A stretch of 64,000 nucleotides of DNA, taken from contig NZ_JAMGBF010000003.1 of the NCBI RefSeq assembly GCF_023516615.1, positions 1-64,000 on the forward strand. Reading direction: 5' to 3'. This document shows, piece by piece, positions 1-10,674 of the stretch. The stretch is from Streptomyces panaciradicis. Lineage in GTDB: Bacteria; Actinomycetota; Actinomycetes; Streptomycetales; Streptomycetaceae. Under the pieces are notes generated by a model that saw only the letters and a program-made list of their open reading frames with translations, did not search any database and had not been told where the DNA came from. How positions within the stretch are numbered: the first letter of the stretch is position 1; the number at the start of each line of letters is the position of its first letter. The position numbers and the translations under genes are program-made.

Positions 1-809
1 CAGTCCCAGAACTCGAACATGTTCGCGGTGTCGATGCCGAAGTCGGCCACCTTCCCGGCGTTCGTCGACAGGGCCACGAAGTGTTTGGCGACCGCCTCCT
101 GACCGGCCTTCAGCTCGTCGAGCAGCCAGGCGCGCGCCGAGGTCGCGTTGGTGATGGTCTCGATGGTGGTGAAGGTCTTGGAGGCGATGACGAACAGCGT
201 CTCGGCCGCGTCCAGGTCGCGGGTGGCCTCGTGCAGGTCGGCGCCGTCGACGTTCGACACGAAGCGGACGGTGAGGTCGCGGTCGGTGAAGGCGCGCAGC
301 ACCTCGTAGGCCATCGCGGGGCCGAGGTCCGAGCCGCCGATGCCGACGTTGACCACGTTCCTGATGCGCTTGCCGGTGTGGCCGGTCCAGGCTCCGGAGC
401 GGACCCGGTCGGCGAAGTCGCTCATCTTGTCGAGGACTTCGTGCACCTTCGGCACGACGTTCTCGCCGTCGACCTCGATCACCGCGTCGCGCGGGGCGCG
501 CAGCGCGGTGTGCAGGACGGCGCGGTCCTCCGTGGTGTTGATCTTCTCGCCGCGGAACATGGCGTCGCGCAGCCCGAACACGTCGGTGGCGGCGGCCAGT
601 TCACGCAGCAGCCGGAGGGTCTCGTCGGTGACCAGGTGCTTGGAGTAGTCGACGTGGAGGTCTCCCACCTGGAGCGTGTATCCGGTGCCGCGCCCCGGGT
701 CGGCGGCGAACAGCTCCCGCAGATGGGTGCCGGAGAGTTGCTCGCGGTGCTTGTCCAGCGCGGTCCACTCGGGCGTCTGGTTGAGCCTGGTACGGCCGTC
801 TGCGTTCAT
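1..809 (-). CDS. pgi: Glucose-6-phosphate isomerase, N-terminal part (partial at window edge)
   Basis: Interconverts glucose 6-phosphate and fructose 6-phosphate in the cytoplasm. About 269 N-terminal residues are visible, from [15 protein letters not shown]; the C-terminal half lies beyond the left edge. Seen: the phosphosugar-isomerase stretch [11 protein letters not shown] and the later [12 protein letters not shown] and SKTFTT segments, in the order expected for Pgi. The ATG at 809 has a GAAGG-type ribosome site about 12 nt upstream. The gene points the same way as tpiA, pgk and gap downstream in the window, so several glycolytic steps are grouped here. Identity is secure; only completeness is unknown. 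Confidence 0.95.
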   Translation of the reverse strand, partial: MNADGRTRLNQTPEWTALDKHREQLSGTHLRELFAADPGRGTGYTLQVGDLHVDYSKHLVTDETLRLLRELAAATDVFGLRDAMFRGEKINTTEDRAVLHTALRAPRDAVIEVDGENVVPKVHEVLDKMSDFADRVRSGAWTGHTGKRIRNVVNVGIGGSDLGPAMAYEVLRAFTDRDLTVRFVSNVDGADLHEATRDLDAAETLFVIASKTFTTIETITNATSARAWLLDELKAGQEAVAKHFVALSTNAGKVADFGIDTANMFEFWD

Positions 810-861
810 GTGCGACTTCAGCCTTCTTTCGTGCCTGTCCCAGCTGTTCCAACCTAGTTGA

Positions 862-2130
862 TCAGCGCGGCGCGTGAGCCGTCGTGGCGTCGTCGTGCGG
901 CGCAACAACAGGTACGTTCACCTTGAGCGCGGGTATCAGCGCGATGACGGCGAGGACGAAGAAGGCCGCCGTGAGCAGCGGCGGGGTGTTCAGACCCCAG
1001 GCGGTGGCGACGGCGCCGCCGAGGAGGGCACCCAGCGGGACCCCGGCGTAGGACAGGGTCCGGAAGGCGGAGCTGATCCGGCCGAGCATGTCGGCGGGGC
1101 TGCGCTCCTGCATCAGGGTCGTGGTGTTGACGTTCCACACCATGCCCATCAGCCCGAAGACGGCGATCGCCGTCACCAGGACGGGCAGGCTGCGCACGCT
1201 GCCCATGGCGACAAGGGCCGCGGTCTGCACGGCGCCGGCGGTCAGCACCGCCCGCATCCGGCCCAGACGGGCGACGAACCGGCGGTTGACCACTCCTCCG
1301 GCCAGGCCGCCCAGGGTGGCCGCGGTGCCGGCCGCGGCGTATCCGACGGTGCCGGCGTGCAGCCAGCCGGTGACGAGGACGACGAGGGTGGCGAGCTGGG
1401 CGCCCATGCCGATGTTGCACAGGGCCGTCGCGGCGCACAGTCCGCGCAGGGCGCGGTCCCGGGCGAGGGTGCGCAGTCCCTGCGCGATCTCCCGGCGCAG
1501 GGTGCTGCCCGCCACCGCCGGTCCGCGCTGCGGGGCGGCGGTCCGCAGCGAGGCGACCAGGGCGGCGGCCAGCAGGAAGGTCGCCGCGTCGACGGCGAAC
1601 GGCGCGGCGGTCCCGGCCGCCAGCAGCAGGGGGACGGCCGGTGCGCCGAGCAGCCCGCCGGCGATGCGCTGCCCGGTCAGCAGCCGGGCGTTCGCGCTGC
1701 CGAGGACCTCGCGGTCCACCAGCACGGGCAGCAGGGCCGTGGAGGCGTTGTCGAACAGGGTCTGGAGCGTGGTCAGGGTGAAGGCCAGGGCGATCAGCAG
1801 CCCGATGGAGGCGTGTCCGAGGGCGACGGCGACCGCGAAGGACGCCACCAGCAGCCCTCGGAGCGCGTCCACCGTCCACATCGCCCGCCGCTGGTCCACC
1901 CGGTCGGCCACCGCGCCGCCGAGCAGCCCGAAGGCGAGCCAGGGCAGATAGCCGCAGGCGGTCACCGTCGCGACCAGCAGCGGCCGGTCCGTGAGCCGCA
2001 CGGCGAGCAGGGGCAGCGCGGCGTTGCGCAGGGCGTCCCCGAAGCTGGAGAGCACGGCGGCACTCCACAGCCGCCCGAATCCCCCACGCCACGCGAGCGC
2101 GCGCACCCCCGCTGGCTCGACCGTCGCCAC
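862..2130 (-). CDS. MFS exporter (EntS/MFS_3 type)
   Basis: A 422-residue protein with about twelve hydrophobic segments. The loop [11 protein letters not shown] after the second helix is the MFS signature between helices 2 and 3. The family exports small molecules such as siderophores or drugs by proton antiport; the substrate cannot be told from sequence. The GTG start at 2130 follows AGGGGGAG closely. The promoter region carries an exact copy of the DNA-damage-type motif TTGTCAGTG-N8-TACGGT (2172-2194), the same element found upstream of uvrA and uvrB, so the exporter may be damage-inducible. It is separated from pgi by about 50 bp and points the same way. Confidence 0.85.
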   Translation of the reverse strand: MATVEPAGVRALAWRGGFGRLWSAAVLSSFGDALRNAALPLLAVRLTDRPLLVATVTACGYLPWLAFGLLGGAVADRVDQRRAMWTVDALRGLLVASFAVAVALGHASIGLLIALAFTLTTLQTLFDNASTALLPVLVDREVLGSANARLLTGQRIAGGLLGAPAVPLLLAAGTAAPFAVDAATFLLAAALVASLRTAAPQRGPAVAGSTLRREIAQGLRTLARDRALRGLCAATALCNIGMGAQLATLVVLVTGWLHAGTVGYAAAGTAATLGGLAGGVVNRRFVARLGRMRAVLTAGAVQTAALVAMGSVRSLPVLVTAIAVFGLMGMVWNVNTTTLMQERSPADMLGRISSAFRTLSYAGVPLGALLGGAVATAWGLNTPPLLTAAFFVLAVIALIPALKVNVPVVAPHDDATTAHAPR

Positions 2131-2171
2131 AGCTCCCCCTCACGATTCGCCCGTATCGAGACGATGGACAA

Positions 2172-2194
2172 ACCGTAGAGGGCACCACTGACAA
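2172..2194 (-). promoter_or_regulatory. RecA-NDp/PafBC-type promoter of the MFS exporter
   Basis: On the minus strand TTGTCAGTG (2186-2194), an 8-nt spacer and TACGGT (2172-2177). This fits the mycobacterial RecA-independent damage promoter TTGTCRGTG-N8-TANNNT without mismatch. Predicted start of transcription is about 35 nt before the GTG at 2130. Confidence 0.75.
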
Positions 2195-2274
2195 TCGGTC
2201 CGGGGACGGACGGGCGGCCGGTGCGAAACAGCTCCGGCCAGACACCCTCTCGGTGCCCGGCCGGCTTCCAACTC

Positions 2275-2610
2275 CTAGATCTCGCCCCGCAGTTTGGCGA
2301 GCGCCTCGGCGAGGATGGCCTCGCCGTCCGCGTCGCTGCGCCGCTCCCGGACGTACGCGAGGTGCGTCTTGTAGGGCTCGGTGCGCGGCGGGTCCGGCGG
2401 GTTGTCCCGGTCCTGTCCGGCCGGGAAGCCGCAGCGCGGGCAGTCCCAGGTGTCGGGAACCTGCGCGTCGCTGGCGAAGCTGGGCTGCGTCTCGTGCCCG
2501 TTGGAGCACCAGAAGGAGATGCGCAGACGCGGCGCGGACTCGCCGCGCTCGGCCTCGCCCATCGGCCCCGCCCCGACCCGGCTTCCTCGGATCGCGTTGC
2601 CACTTGCCAC
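2275..2610 (-). CDS. RbpA-family RNA polymerase-binding protein (paralogue)
   Basis: A 111-residue protein with the RbpA layout: basic N-terminal arm, a zinc-ribbon-like core (WCSNGH then WDCPRCG), and a C-terminal helix region with HLAYVRERR similar to the HWDMLMERR of RbpA that contacts the principal sigma factor. RbpA stabilises promoter complexes and raises rifampicin tolerance in Streptomyces. This copy differs clearly from the main RbpA sequence known to me, so it is more likely the second family member sometimes called RbpB. The GTG start at 2610 follows GGGAG. A candidate promoter TGGACG-N16-TAGACT lies further upstream. It is a single gene between secG and the MFS gene. Confidence 0.8.
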   Translation of the reverse strand: MASGNAIRGSRVGAGPMGEAERGESAPRLRISFWCSNGHETQPSFASDAQVPDTWDCPRCGFPAGQDRDNPPDPPRTEPYKTHLAYVRERRSDADGEAILAEALAKLRGEI

Positions 2611-2738
2611 GGTCGTAACTCCCTGCGTGATGGTGCCGCGAAGCGAGTCGGCGTTTCGCTTCGTTGCGAGCGCCTCAGTCTACGTAAGGCCCAACGCACG
2701 TCCAGTGGTTGGAGTTACCGCCCCACACCCAGACGCAA

Positions 2739-2783
2739 GCCCCATGATAGGCCGCGCTCAGCTGCGCGTACCGAACATGGGGC
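2739..2783 (-). terminator. Hairpin downstream of secG
   Basis: GCCCCATG (2739-2746) pairs with CATGGGGC (2776-2783), with a second inner stem CGCGC/GCGCG (2753-2757 and 2764-2768). It lies about 50 nt after the secG stop codon. There is no U tract, as is usual in Streptomyces. Confidence 0.6.
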
Positions 2784-2836
2784 CTTACGTGCGGATCGGA
2801 GGTGCTGTGTGTGCTTTGTCGCTCAGCTGTTCGACG

Positions 2837-3070
2837 TCAGGAGGTCTTCATGACGAGGCCGAGTACGACAATGCACGCGAACCACAGCAGACCGATCACC
2901 ACGGTGATGCGGTCGAGGTTGCGCTCGGCGACCGAGGAGCCGCCGACGGAGGACTGCATGCCGCCACCGAACATGTCGGAGAGGCCGCCGCCCTTCCCCT
3001 TGTGCATCAGCACCAGCAGCATCAGCAGCAGGCTGAAGACGATCAGGGCGATCGAGAACCCCAAAACCAC
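2837..3070 (-). CDS. secG: Preprotein translocase subunit SecG
   Basis: A 77-residue two-helix membrane protein of the SecYEG channel. Seen: helix 1 (VLGFSIALIVFSLLLMLLVL), then the conserved MHKGKGGGLSDMFGGG loop typical of SecG, then helix 2 (ITVVIGLLWFACIVVLGLVM). The GTG at 3070 is chosen because it begins directly at helix 1 and follows GAGGAAG; a longer reading from 3136 would add a non-conserved tail and run through the terminator hairpin at 3106-3134. It follows tpiA, as in other actinobacteria, but that hairpin suggests at least partly separate transcription. Confidence 0.95.
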   Translation of the reverse strand: MVLGFSIALIVFSLLLMLLVLMHKGKGGGLSDMFGGGMQSSVGGSSVAERNLDRITVVIGLLWFACIVVLGLVMKTS

Positions 3071-3105
3071 GGCTGGACCAACTTCCTCGGACTCGGACGG
3101 ACGAC

Positions 3106-3134
3106 GCGGGGTCCAGCACAGTGCTGGACCCCGC
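3106..3134 (-). terminator. Strong hairpin between tpiA and secG
   Basis: GCGGGGTCCAGCAC (3106-3119) and GTGCTGGACCCCGC (3121-3134) are perfect complements of 14 bp. The arm ends are close together, so the real loop will open a few of the inner pairs. It sits 32 nt after the tpiA stop codon. Confidence 0.85.
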
Positions 3135-3165
3135 AAGGGTACGACGGATCGGGCCTAGCGCATAC

Positions 3166-3942
3166 TCACTGGTCGCGGAAGCGCACGATCTTGACGAACT
3201 CGTCGGCGTCCAGGGACGCGCCGCCCACCAGGGCGCCGTCGATGTCGGCCTGCGCCATGATCTCGGCGACGTTGCCCGCCTTGACCGAGCCGCCGTACTG
3301 GATGCGGACCTTGTCGGCCAGCTCCTGCGTGTACAGCTCGGCGACCTTGCCGCGGACGGCGGCGCAGACCTCCTGGGCGTCCTCGGCGCCGCAGACCTTG
3401 CCGGTGCCGATGGCCCACACGGGCTCGTAGGCGATCACGATGGTCTCGGCCTGCTCGGCCGGGAGGTCCTTCAGGCCGCCTTCGACCTGGGCGAGGGTGT
3501 GGGCGACGTGGTTGCCCGCCTCGCGGACGTCCAGCTCCTCGCCGACGCACAGGATCGGGGTCAGACCGTGCTTGTAGGCGGCCTTGACCTTGGCGTTGAC
3601 GATCTCGTCGGTCTCGGCGTGGTACTGACGGCGCTCGGAGTGGCCGACGGCCACGTACGTGCACTTCAGCTTGGCCAGCATGGCCCCGGAGATCTCGCCG
3701 GTGTAGGCGCCGGAGTCATGGGCCGAGATGTCCTGGGCCCCGTACTTGATCTTGAGCTTGTCGCCGTCGACCAGGGTCTGCACGGAGCGCAGGTCGGTGA
3801 AGGGCGGCAGGACGGCGACCTCGACGGCCTCGTAGTCCTTGTCGGCCAGGGCGAAGGCGAGCTTCTGGACGTGGGCGATGGCCTCGAGGTGGTTGAGGTT
3901 CATCTTCCAGTTGCCCGCCATCAGCGGCGTGCGCGTGCTCAT
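3166..3942 (-). CDS. tpiA: Triosephosphate isomerase
   Basis: Interconverts dihydroxyacetone phosphate and glyceraldehyde 3-phosphate. The 258-residue length is normal. Active-site elements are present: N-W-K-M near residue 11-14 (catalytic Lys), VGHSERR (electrophilic His), [11 protein letters not shown] (catalytic Glu and flexible loop) and the phosphate-binding YGGSVKAGN. The ATG at 3942 lies 6 nt after the pgk stop, with GGAGGA inside the end of pgk as ribosome site, so the two genes are translationally linked. Cytoplasmic, part of the pgk-tpiA unit. Confidence 0.97.
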   Translation of the reverse strand: MSTRTPLMAGNWKMNLNHLEAIAHVQKLAFALADKDYEAVEVAVLPPFTDLRSVQTLVDGDKLKIKYGAQDISAHDSGAYTGEISGAMLAKLKCTYVAVGHSERRQYHAETDEIVNAKVKAAYKHGLTPILCVGEELDVREAGNHVAHTLAQVEGGLKDLPAEQAETIVIAYEPVWAIGTGKVCGAEDAQEVCAAVRGKVAELYTQELADKVRIQYGGSVKAGNVAEIMAQADIDGALVGGASLDADEFVKIVRFRDQ

Positions 3943-3948
3943 GCTTGG

Positions 3949-5160
3949 TCAGTCCTCCAGTGCGGCGAGTCCGGGGAGCGTCTTGCCCTCGAGGTATTCG
4001 AGGGAGGCGCCGCCACCGGTCGAGATGTGGCCGAATGCGGTCTCGTCGAAGCCCAGGAGGCGCACGGCCGCGGCGGAGTCGCCGCCGCCGACGACCGTGA
4101 AGGCCGGGGAGTCGATGAGGGCCTGGGCGACCGCCTTGGTGCCCTCGGCGAAATCGGGGTGCTCGAAGACGCCCATCGGGCCGTTCCAGAAGACGGTGGC
4201 GGCGTCGGTGATCTTCGAGGCGTACAGCTTGCGGGTCTCCGGACCGACGTCCAGGCCCATCTGGTCGGCGGGCACGGCGTCCGCGGCGACGGTGGCGGGG
4301 CTCGTCGGGGCCTTGGCCTTCAGGTCCGGGAACTCGGGGCCGACCACCACGTCGACGGGCAGGACCAGCTCGACGCCGGTCTTCTCCGCGCGCTCGATGT
4401 ACTCCAGGACGGCCGGGATCTGGTCCTCCTGCAGGAGGGACTTGCCGATCTCGTAGCCCTTGGCCTTGAGGAAGGTGTAGGCCATGCCGCCGCCGATGAG
4501 CAGGCGGTCGGCCTTGCCGAGGAGCTCGTCGATGACGGCGAGCTTGTCGGAGACCTTGGCGCCGCCGAGCGCGACGACGTAGGGCCGCCGGACCTCGTCG
4601 GTGAGCTTCTTCAGGACGCCGACCTCATTGGCGATGAGGTAGCCGGCGTAGTGCGGCAGCCGGGCCGGGAGGTCGTAGACGGAGGCGTGCTTGCGGTGCA
4701 CGGCGCCGAAGCCGTCGCCGACGTAGACGTCCGCCAGGGCCGCGAGGCGGTCGGCGAACTCGCCGCGCTCGGTGTCGTCCTTGGAGGTCTCACCCGCGTT
4801 GAAGCGGAGGTTCTCGATCACCGCGACCTGGCCGGGCTGCAGGCCGTTGACCGCGTCGTGCGCGGCGGGGCCGACGGTGTCCTGGGCGAACGCCACGGGA
4901 GCGCCGAGCAGTTCACCGAGCCGCTCGGCGGCGGGCAGCAGGGAGAAGGCGGGGTCCGGGGCGCCCTTGGGGCGGCCCAGGTGCGAGGCGACGACCACCT
5001 TGGCGCCCGCCCCGGCGAGGGCCTTGACGGTGGGCAGCACGGCGCGGATGCGGCCGTCGTCGGTGATGAGGCCGTCGGCGAGCGGCACGTTGAGGTCCGC
5101 GCGGACGAAGACCCGCTTGCCGTCCACGCCTTCGGCGAGGAGTTCGTCGATCGTCTTCAT
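3949..5160 (-). CDS. pgk: Phosphoglycerate kinase
   Basis: Transfers phosphate between 1,3-bisphosphoglycerate and ADP in glycolysis. 403 residues, the usual size. Seen: VRADLNVPL with the substrate-binding Asp/Asn pair, SHLGRPKG, the hinge region, and the C-terminal nucleotide-binding VVGGGDSAAA and STGGGASLEYLEG. The ATG at 5160 follows AGGAG by 7 nt. It lies 189 bp downstream of gap, behind the gap terminator, and immediately upstream of tpiA. Confidence 0.97.
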   Translation of the reverse strand: MKTIDELLAEGVDGKRVFVRADLNVPLADGLITDDGRIRAVLPTVKALAGAGAKVVVASHLGRPKGAPDPAFSLLPAAERLGELLGAPVAFAQDTVGPAAHDAVNGLQPGQVAVIENLRFNAGETSKDDTERGEFADRLAALADVYVGDGFGAVHRKHASVYDLPARLPHYAGYLIANEVGVLKKLTDEVRRPYVVALGGAKVSDKLAVIDELLGKADRLLIGGGMAYTFLKAKGYEIGKSLLQEDQIPAVLEYIERAEKTGVELVLPVDVVVGPEFPDLKAKAPTSPATVAADAVPADQMGLDVGPETRKLYASKITDAATVFWNGPMGVFEHPDFAEGTKAVAQALIDSPAFTVVGGGDSAAAVRLLGFDETAFGHISTGGGASLEYLEGKTLPGLAALED

Positions 5161-5277
5161 GAAGGGGCTCCTAGAGAGGCTCGGGAGGCTCTGAGTTCCG
5201 AATGGGCTGCTCTGTCCGTGAGGCTGCTACCTGGACGCGGCGGGCGCGAGGGCCGGTCGGGCCCCAGCCACGCGACA

Positions 5278-5317
5278 CAGGGCTCGGACAGCGCGGCCGT
5301 GCGCTGCCCGAGCCCTG
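5278..5317 (-). terminator. Hairpin between gap and pgk
   Basis: CAGGGCTCGG (5278-5287) pairs with CCGAGCCCTG (5308-5317); after one A/C mismatch CAGCGC pairs with GCGCTG around a 6-nt loop. It lies 33 nt after the gap stop codon and separates gap from pgk-tpiA. Confidence 0.85.
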
Positions 5318-5349
5318 CACTCACACCGAGGTGCTGCCGCTCGCGGCGA

Positions 5350-6435
<1,086 letters not shown>

Positions 6436-6486
6436 CTACCTCCCTGATGCCCCCGGAGTGACATCGAGACGCCCCATACATGGGCA

Positions 6487-6522
6487 GGCGGTCCGTACCC
6501 GCCAGTAGGGGTACGGACCGCC
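6487..6522 (-). terminator. Hairpin downstream of the M14 peptidase gene
   Basis: GGCGGTCCGTACCC (6487-6500) pairs perfectly with GGGTACGGACCGCC (6509-6522) around an 8-nt loop. It is about 60 nt past the peptidase stop codon and upstream of gap. Confidence 0.85.
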
Positions 6523-6584
6523 CGGCCCGAATGTCCGATCACTCTTTTTGACTACGGTGACCTAGTCATCGTTGACCAGGCAGT

Positions 6585-9539
6585 TCACCCTTCCAGGGCC
6601 GCGAGCGCCTTCTTGACGAGGGCGACGCGGTCCGCGGCCGCGGTGACGTGCTCCAGACCGAAGCCCAACAGCACGGTGCGGTCGGTGGTGACGGCGCCGT
6701 AGGTCCTGAACAGCGCCCCGGTGCGCGTCCAGTCCTTGAGCACCGCCGGGCTGCCCGCGGGCGGTCCGGACACGCTCCAGGCGCCGAGCGAGGTCTCGAA
6801 GCCCTCGGGCTGGGTCGCCGTGCCGCCGAGGACGAGCGAGGTGTCGTCGGCGAGGACGCCGCGGCCGCCGGAGCCGGGGTCGGTGACGTAACTGATCGAG
6901 ACCTGGACGGACTTTCCGGCGTAGGCGCTCAGGTCGTAGTCGACCTGCTGCCAGCCGTTGGAGGCGCCGGTGAGGCTGTTCCAGGAGCCGCTGGTGCCGG
7001 TCCCGGTGCAGCCCGAGGCGGCGACGGTCAGATAGTGCCTGAGCCACGGGTGCTCGTTGACGAGGAAGCCCGCCTCGCACTCCGCCGGGACGGCCGTGCT
7101 GGTCGCGCCGCCCGCCTCCGGGAGGGTCGTCCAGTCGTCCGCGCCGGTGGTGTGGGCCTCGACGATGACGTGGTCGTAGCCCGGCTCGGTGTCCCAGAGC
7201 AACTGGCTGCGCAGCGTCGGCTTGGCGCTCGCCGCGACACCGGTGAGGTCGACGGTGCGGGTGAGGCGCTTGTAGGAGTCGTCGGTGTGGACGGCGGCCG
7301 CCATGTAGGAGCCCGAGTACGGCCCGTACGGGTTGACGGTCCCCGCGAACTGGCCCGCTCCGGCGCTCGCGAACTGCGGGTACTTGTCGACCGGCAGCGA
7401 GTCGGAGGTGACGGCGTAGGTGCCGGCCCTGTCGAGCGGGTTGCCGGGTGCCGCGCCGAGCGCCCCGCTGAAGCCGCCGAGTTCACCGGAACCGGTGAAG
7501 CCGGTGGCGCCCGGGGTCGACGTACGCGAGTAGGCGCCCAGGTAGTACTGGCTGAAGTCGTTGGACAGGGTGCCGCCGCCGAGGTCGACGCTGCCGCCGG
7601 CCGACTCCCCCGCCTCGATCAGCTTGCCGCCCTCGTTGAGGTAGGCGCGCAGTTGCAGCTGGGTGGCGTTGCCGGGGGCGCTCGCGCCCGTGTAGTGCAC
7701 GACGGTCCGGAAGTGCTTCAGCACGGCGAGCGCGTCGGGCGCGCCCTGGGTGGCGACGTCCCACACGACCGCCTTGCGGCCGGCCGCCTTCAGCGCGTCC
7801 ACGTAGGTCTGCGCCTGTGTGGCCGTCGCGCCCTCCTCGGCGACGACGAGCGTGTCGGCCTTGGCCCGCTGGGCGACGGTGTAGGTGAAGTGCTCGCTGG
7901 AGACCTTCTTGCCGCTGCGGGACCGGCCGGTGAACCACACCTCGACCGTGTCGCCCGGGTCGGCGTCGCGGACCTTGGCGCGGTACTCGTCGAAGTGCAG
8001 GTTGTCCTCGCCGCCGTAGGTCCGGCCGCCCTTCCAGGCCTTCAGCGGCCGGTCCTTGGTGCGGCCGCCGTCGACGCGGTAGTGGAGCTCCTTGTCGCGG
8101 ACCGCCTTGCGGACGACGGCCGAGACGTCCTGGTCGGCGCCGCGAGCGTAGGAGGTGGTGAACTTCGCCGGGGTGAAGTCGGCGGCCTTCAGGCCCAGCG
8201 ACGAGGACGGGGTGTCGGGGTGCCGGGCGGTCTCGGCGACCGACAGCGCGAACGGGACGTTCTTGGTGAACTCCTGCTGGATGAGCTTCTCGTCGTCCGG
8301 GAAGTTGAACACCGACTGGCAGTCGGCCGCGTTCCACTGGTCGTTCGGGTCGAGGTTCGACGCGGTCTGGCAGGTCGACATCTCCGGGGTGAACATCGAC
8401 ATGCCGTTGACGTTCGCCGCGTGGCCGTCCGCCTCGCCGTTGGTGGTGTACAGCTCCGAGGAGACCTGCGGGCGGTAGCCGGGGATCGCGGAGTTGTCCG
8501 GGGTGCCGGCGAGGGCCTTGTAGACCACGTCGTCCGGGGTGGGGGTGGCGACCTGCCAGCCGACGCCGTAGAGCAGGAGCTCGGCGGCGGAGTGGTAGTT
8601 GATGCCGTACGAGAATCCGATCCGCTTCTCGAAGCGGTCCAGCGCCTTCGTCTCGGGCTCGGAGCCGGGGCTCGCGCCGCGGTAGGTCTCACTGGTGGGG
8701 TTCGGGGACGAACCCTCGTCGTCGTAGCCCCACTTGTAGGCGAAGTTGCGGTTGAGGTCGACGCCGTCGCCGGTGGAGATGACGCCGTCGCCGTTGACGT
8801 CCCGCAGGTTCTTGCGCCACAGGCGGGTGTCGGAGTCCTTGAAGGTGTAGTCGTAGCCGTCGGGGTTGGCCGAGATGACGAACCACAGCTCGGTGCTGTC
8901 GACGATCCGCTGGACGCGCTTGTTCTTCTTGTAGTTGTCCAGGTAGTAGTGCATCAGCCGGCGGGTCATCTCCGGTGTGATCCACTCGCGCGCGTGCTGG
9001 TTGGACATGTACAGCACGGAGGGCTTGGAGCCGTCCTTGGTCTTCTTCGCGTCCTTGGTCAGTTTGAGCGCGAGGATGTCCTGGCCGTCGACGGTCTTCC
9101 CGATGGAGACGACCTTGGTCAGGCCCGGGTTGAGCTGCCCGGTCCGGACGATCTCCTCCTTCAGGCCACCGCTGCCGCTGTACGGGCGGAACACGCCCTG
9201 GGCGGCCGTGTCCACCCGTTTCGCGGCCTTGGCCGAAAGTGTGTGCTCGGTGAGGTCGACGCCCTGCTTCCGCAGCTTCCCGGCCTGCCGGCCGGTGAGG
9301 TAGACCTCGACGGCGGCCTTCCCCTTCGCGGGGACCTGCTCGCCGAGTTCCTGGCCGTCCTGCCCGGCGGCCAGCAGCAGGGGTACCTGCTGGGCGCTGA
9401 CCTCCGCGCGGTAGACGTTGACCTCGTCGGGGTCGGAACCCTGTGAGGTCCCGTTCTGTGCCTGGGCGATGGGTGCGAGGCTCGCTCCGCCGAGCAGGAG
9501 CGCGCCGACAGCGAGGATCGATCTCGCTCTGGGTCTCAT
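6585..9539 (-). CDS. Secreted zinc carboxypeptidase, M14 family, with long C-terminal extension
   Basis: A 984-residue exported metallopeptidase. Residues 1-28 form a signal peptide (basic MRPRAR, hydrophobic core, cleavage after AQA). The catalytic domain has zinc ligands in QHAREW (H182, E185) and NYHSAAE (H316), substrate-binding ANPDGY and DLNRNF, and the general base Glu in FTPEMST (near 386). About 550 further residues form beta-rich extensions with immune-inhibitor-like and carbohydrate-binding-like character (repeated WNSL, GWQQVDYDLS segments). The start at 9539 is preferred over 9590 because the signal peptide begins there and GGGGGG precedes it. It is probably a degradative exoenzyme for peptide nutrition. 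Monocistronic, with a terminator on each side. Confidence 0.9.
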   Translation of the reverse strand: MRPRARSILAVGALLLGGASLAPIAQAQNGTSQGSDPDEVNVYRAEVSAQQVPLLLAAGQDGQELGEQVPAKGKAAVEVYLTGRQAGKLRKQGVDLTEHTLSAKAAKRVDTAAQGVFRPYSGSGGLKEEIVRTGQLNPGLTKVVSIGKTVDGQDILALKLTKDAKKTKDGSKPSVLYMSNQHAREWITPEMTRRLMHYYLDNYKKNKRVQRIVDSTELWFVISANPDGYDYTFKDSDTRLWRKNLRDVNGDGVISTGDGVDLNRNFAYKWGYDDEGSSPNPTSETYRGASPGSEPETKALDRFEKRIGFSYGINYHSAAELLLYGVGWQVATPTPDDVVYKALAGTPDNSAIPGYRPQVSSELYTTNGEADGHAANVNGMSMFTPEMSTCQTASNLDPNDQWNAADCQSVFNFPDDEKLIQQEFTKNVPFALSVAETARHPDTPSSSLGLKAADFTPAKFTTSYARGADQDVSAVVRKAVRDKELHYRVDGGRTKDRPLKAWKGGRTYGGEDNLHFDEYRAKVRDADPGDTVEVWFTGRSRSGKKVSSEHFTYTVAQRAKADTLVVAEEGATATQAQTYVDALKAAGRKAVVWDVATQGAPDALAVLKHFRTVVHYTGASAPGNATQLQLRAYLNEGGKLIEAGESAGGSVDLGGGTLSNDFSQYYLGAYSRTSTPGATGFTGSGELGGFSGALGAAPGNPLDRAGTYAVTSDSLPVDKYPQFASAGAGQFAGTVNPYGPYSGSYMAAAVHTDDSYKRLTRTVDLTGVAASAKPTLRSQLLWDTEPGYDHVIVEAHTTGADDWTTLPEAGGATSTAVPAECEAGFLVNEHPWLRHYLTVAASGCTGTGTSGSWNSLTGASNGWQQVDYDLSAYAGKSVQVSISYVTDPGSGGRGVLADDTSLVLGGTATQPEGFETSLGAWSVSGPPAGSPAVLKDWTRTGALFRTYGAVTTDRTVLLGFGLEHVTAAADRVALVKKALAALEG

Positions 9540-9637
9540 GTACCCCCCTAGCAGTCCTTCGTCACGGTGACGAAGTGCTGCCAGGCTCATGTCAGTTCAC
9601 AACCGAGTCAAGAGCGACACAAAGCCAGCAAAAGGCC

Positions 9638-9667
9638 GCTGCCGGCGCCCAAGTGGACGCCGGCAGC
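9638..9667 (-). terminator. Terminator of the uvrC-rapZ-yvcK-whiA unit
   Basis: GCTGCCGGCG (9638-9647) pairs perfectly with CGCCGGCAGC (9658-9667) around a 10-nt loop, 18 nt after the whiA stop codon. Confidence 0.85.
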
Positions 9668-9684
9668 GAGGGGTTGTCGGTGGG

Positions 9685-10674
9685 TCAGCCGACGAGGTTG
9701 TCCGCCATCTCCTCGGTGATGCTGGACTCCGTGCCCGGGATGCCGAGGTCGGAGGCGCGCTTGTCGGCCATCGCCAGCAGGCGGCGGATACGGCCGGCCA
9801 CGGCGTCCTTGGTCAGCGGCGGGTCGGCGAGCGCGCCCAGCTCCTCCAGGGATGCCTGCTTGTGCTCCATGCGCAGGCGTCCGGCGGCCGCGAGGTGCTC
9901 AGGGACCTCGTCGCCGAGGATCTCCAGCGCGCGCTGGACCCGGGCGCCGGCGGCGACGGCCGCGCGGGCGGAGCGGCGCAGGTTGGCGTCGTCGAAGTTG
10001 GCGAGCCGGTTCGCCGTGGCCCGCACCTCCCGGCGCATCCGGCGCTCCTCCCAGGCCAGCACCGACTCGTGCGCGCCGAGGCGGGTGAGCAGCGCGCCGA
10101 TCGCGTCGCCGTCGCGGACGACCACCCGGTCCACGCCCCGCACCTCGCGGGCCTTCGCGGCGATCGACAGCCGGCGGGCCGCGCCGACCAGGGCGAGCGC
10201 CGCCTCGGGACCGGGGCAGGTGACCTCCAGGGAGGAGGAGCGGCCGGGCTCGGTGAGCGACCCGTGCGCCAGGAACGCTCCGCGCCAGGCGGCCTCCGCG
10301 TCGCAGGTGGCCCCCGAGACCACCTGCGGGGGCAGGCCGCGGATCGGGCGGCCGCGCCCGTCCACCAGGCCGGTCTGGCGGGCCAGCTGGTCACCGCCGG
10401 CGACGACCCGGACGACGTAACGCGAGCCGCGGCGCAGTCCGCCGGGCGCCATCACGATCAGCTCCGAGGAGTGGCCGAAGATCTCCAGAATGTCTCTCTT
10501 CAGGCGCCGGGCCGCCATCGCGGTGTCCAGCTCCGCCTCGATCACGATGCGCCCGCTGACCAGGTGGAGGCCGCCGGCGAACCGCAGAATGGCGGAGACC
10601 TCCGCCTTCCTGCAGCAGGTGCGGGTGACGGGGAGCCGGGAGATCTCGTCCTTCACCGCTGCCGTCATCGCCAT
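9685..10674 (-). CDS. whiA: Sporulation transcription regulator WhiA
   Basis: A 329-residue DNA-binding protein that acts with WhiB to switch aerial hyphae to sporulation septation. Seen: an N-terminal homing-endonuclease-like region ([22 protein letters not shown]) without nuclease function, and a C-terminal helix-turn-helix region ([20 protein letters not shown]). The sequence is almost the same as the Streptomyces coelicolor protein as I know it. The start at 10674 overlaps the end of the yvcK-like gene by 10 bp, so it is translationally coupled. It is the last gene of the uvrC-rapZ-yvcK-whiA set and is followed by a terminator. Confidence 0.97.
   Translation of the reverse strand: MAMTAAVKDEISRLPVTRTCCRKAEVSAILRFAGGLHLVSGRIVIEAELDTAMAARRLKRDILEIFGHSSELIVMAPGGLRRGSRYVVRVVAGGDQLARQTGLVDGRGRPIRGLPPQVVSGATCDAEAAWRGAFLAHGSLTEPGRSSSLEVTCPGPEAALALVGAARRLSIAAKAREVRGVDRVVVRDGDAIGALLTRLGAHESVLAWEERRMRREVRATANRLANFDDANLRRSARAAVAAGARVQRALEILGDEVPEHLAAAGRLRMEHKQASLEELGALADPPLTKDAVAGRIRRLLAMADKRASDLGIPGTESSITEEMADNLVG

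Noticed and set aside
9674-9696. TTGTCGGTG downstream of whiA as a damage-type promoter
   Set aside because: No TANNNT 8 nt further on and no plus-strand gene to serve; it overlaps the end of whiA.
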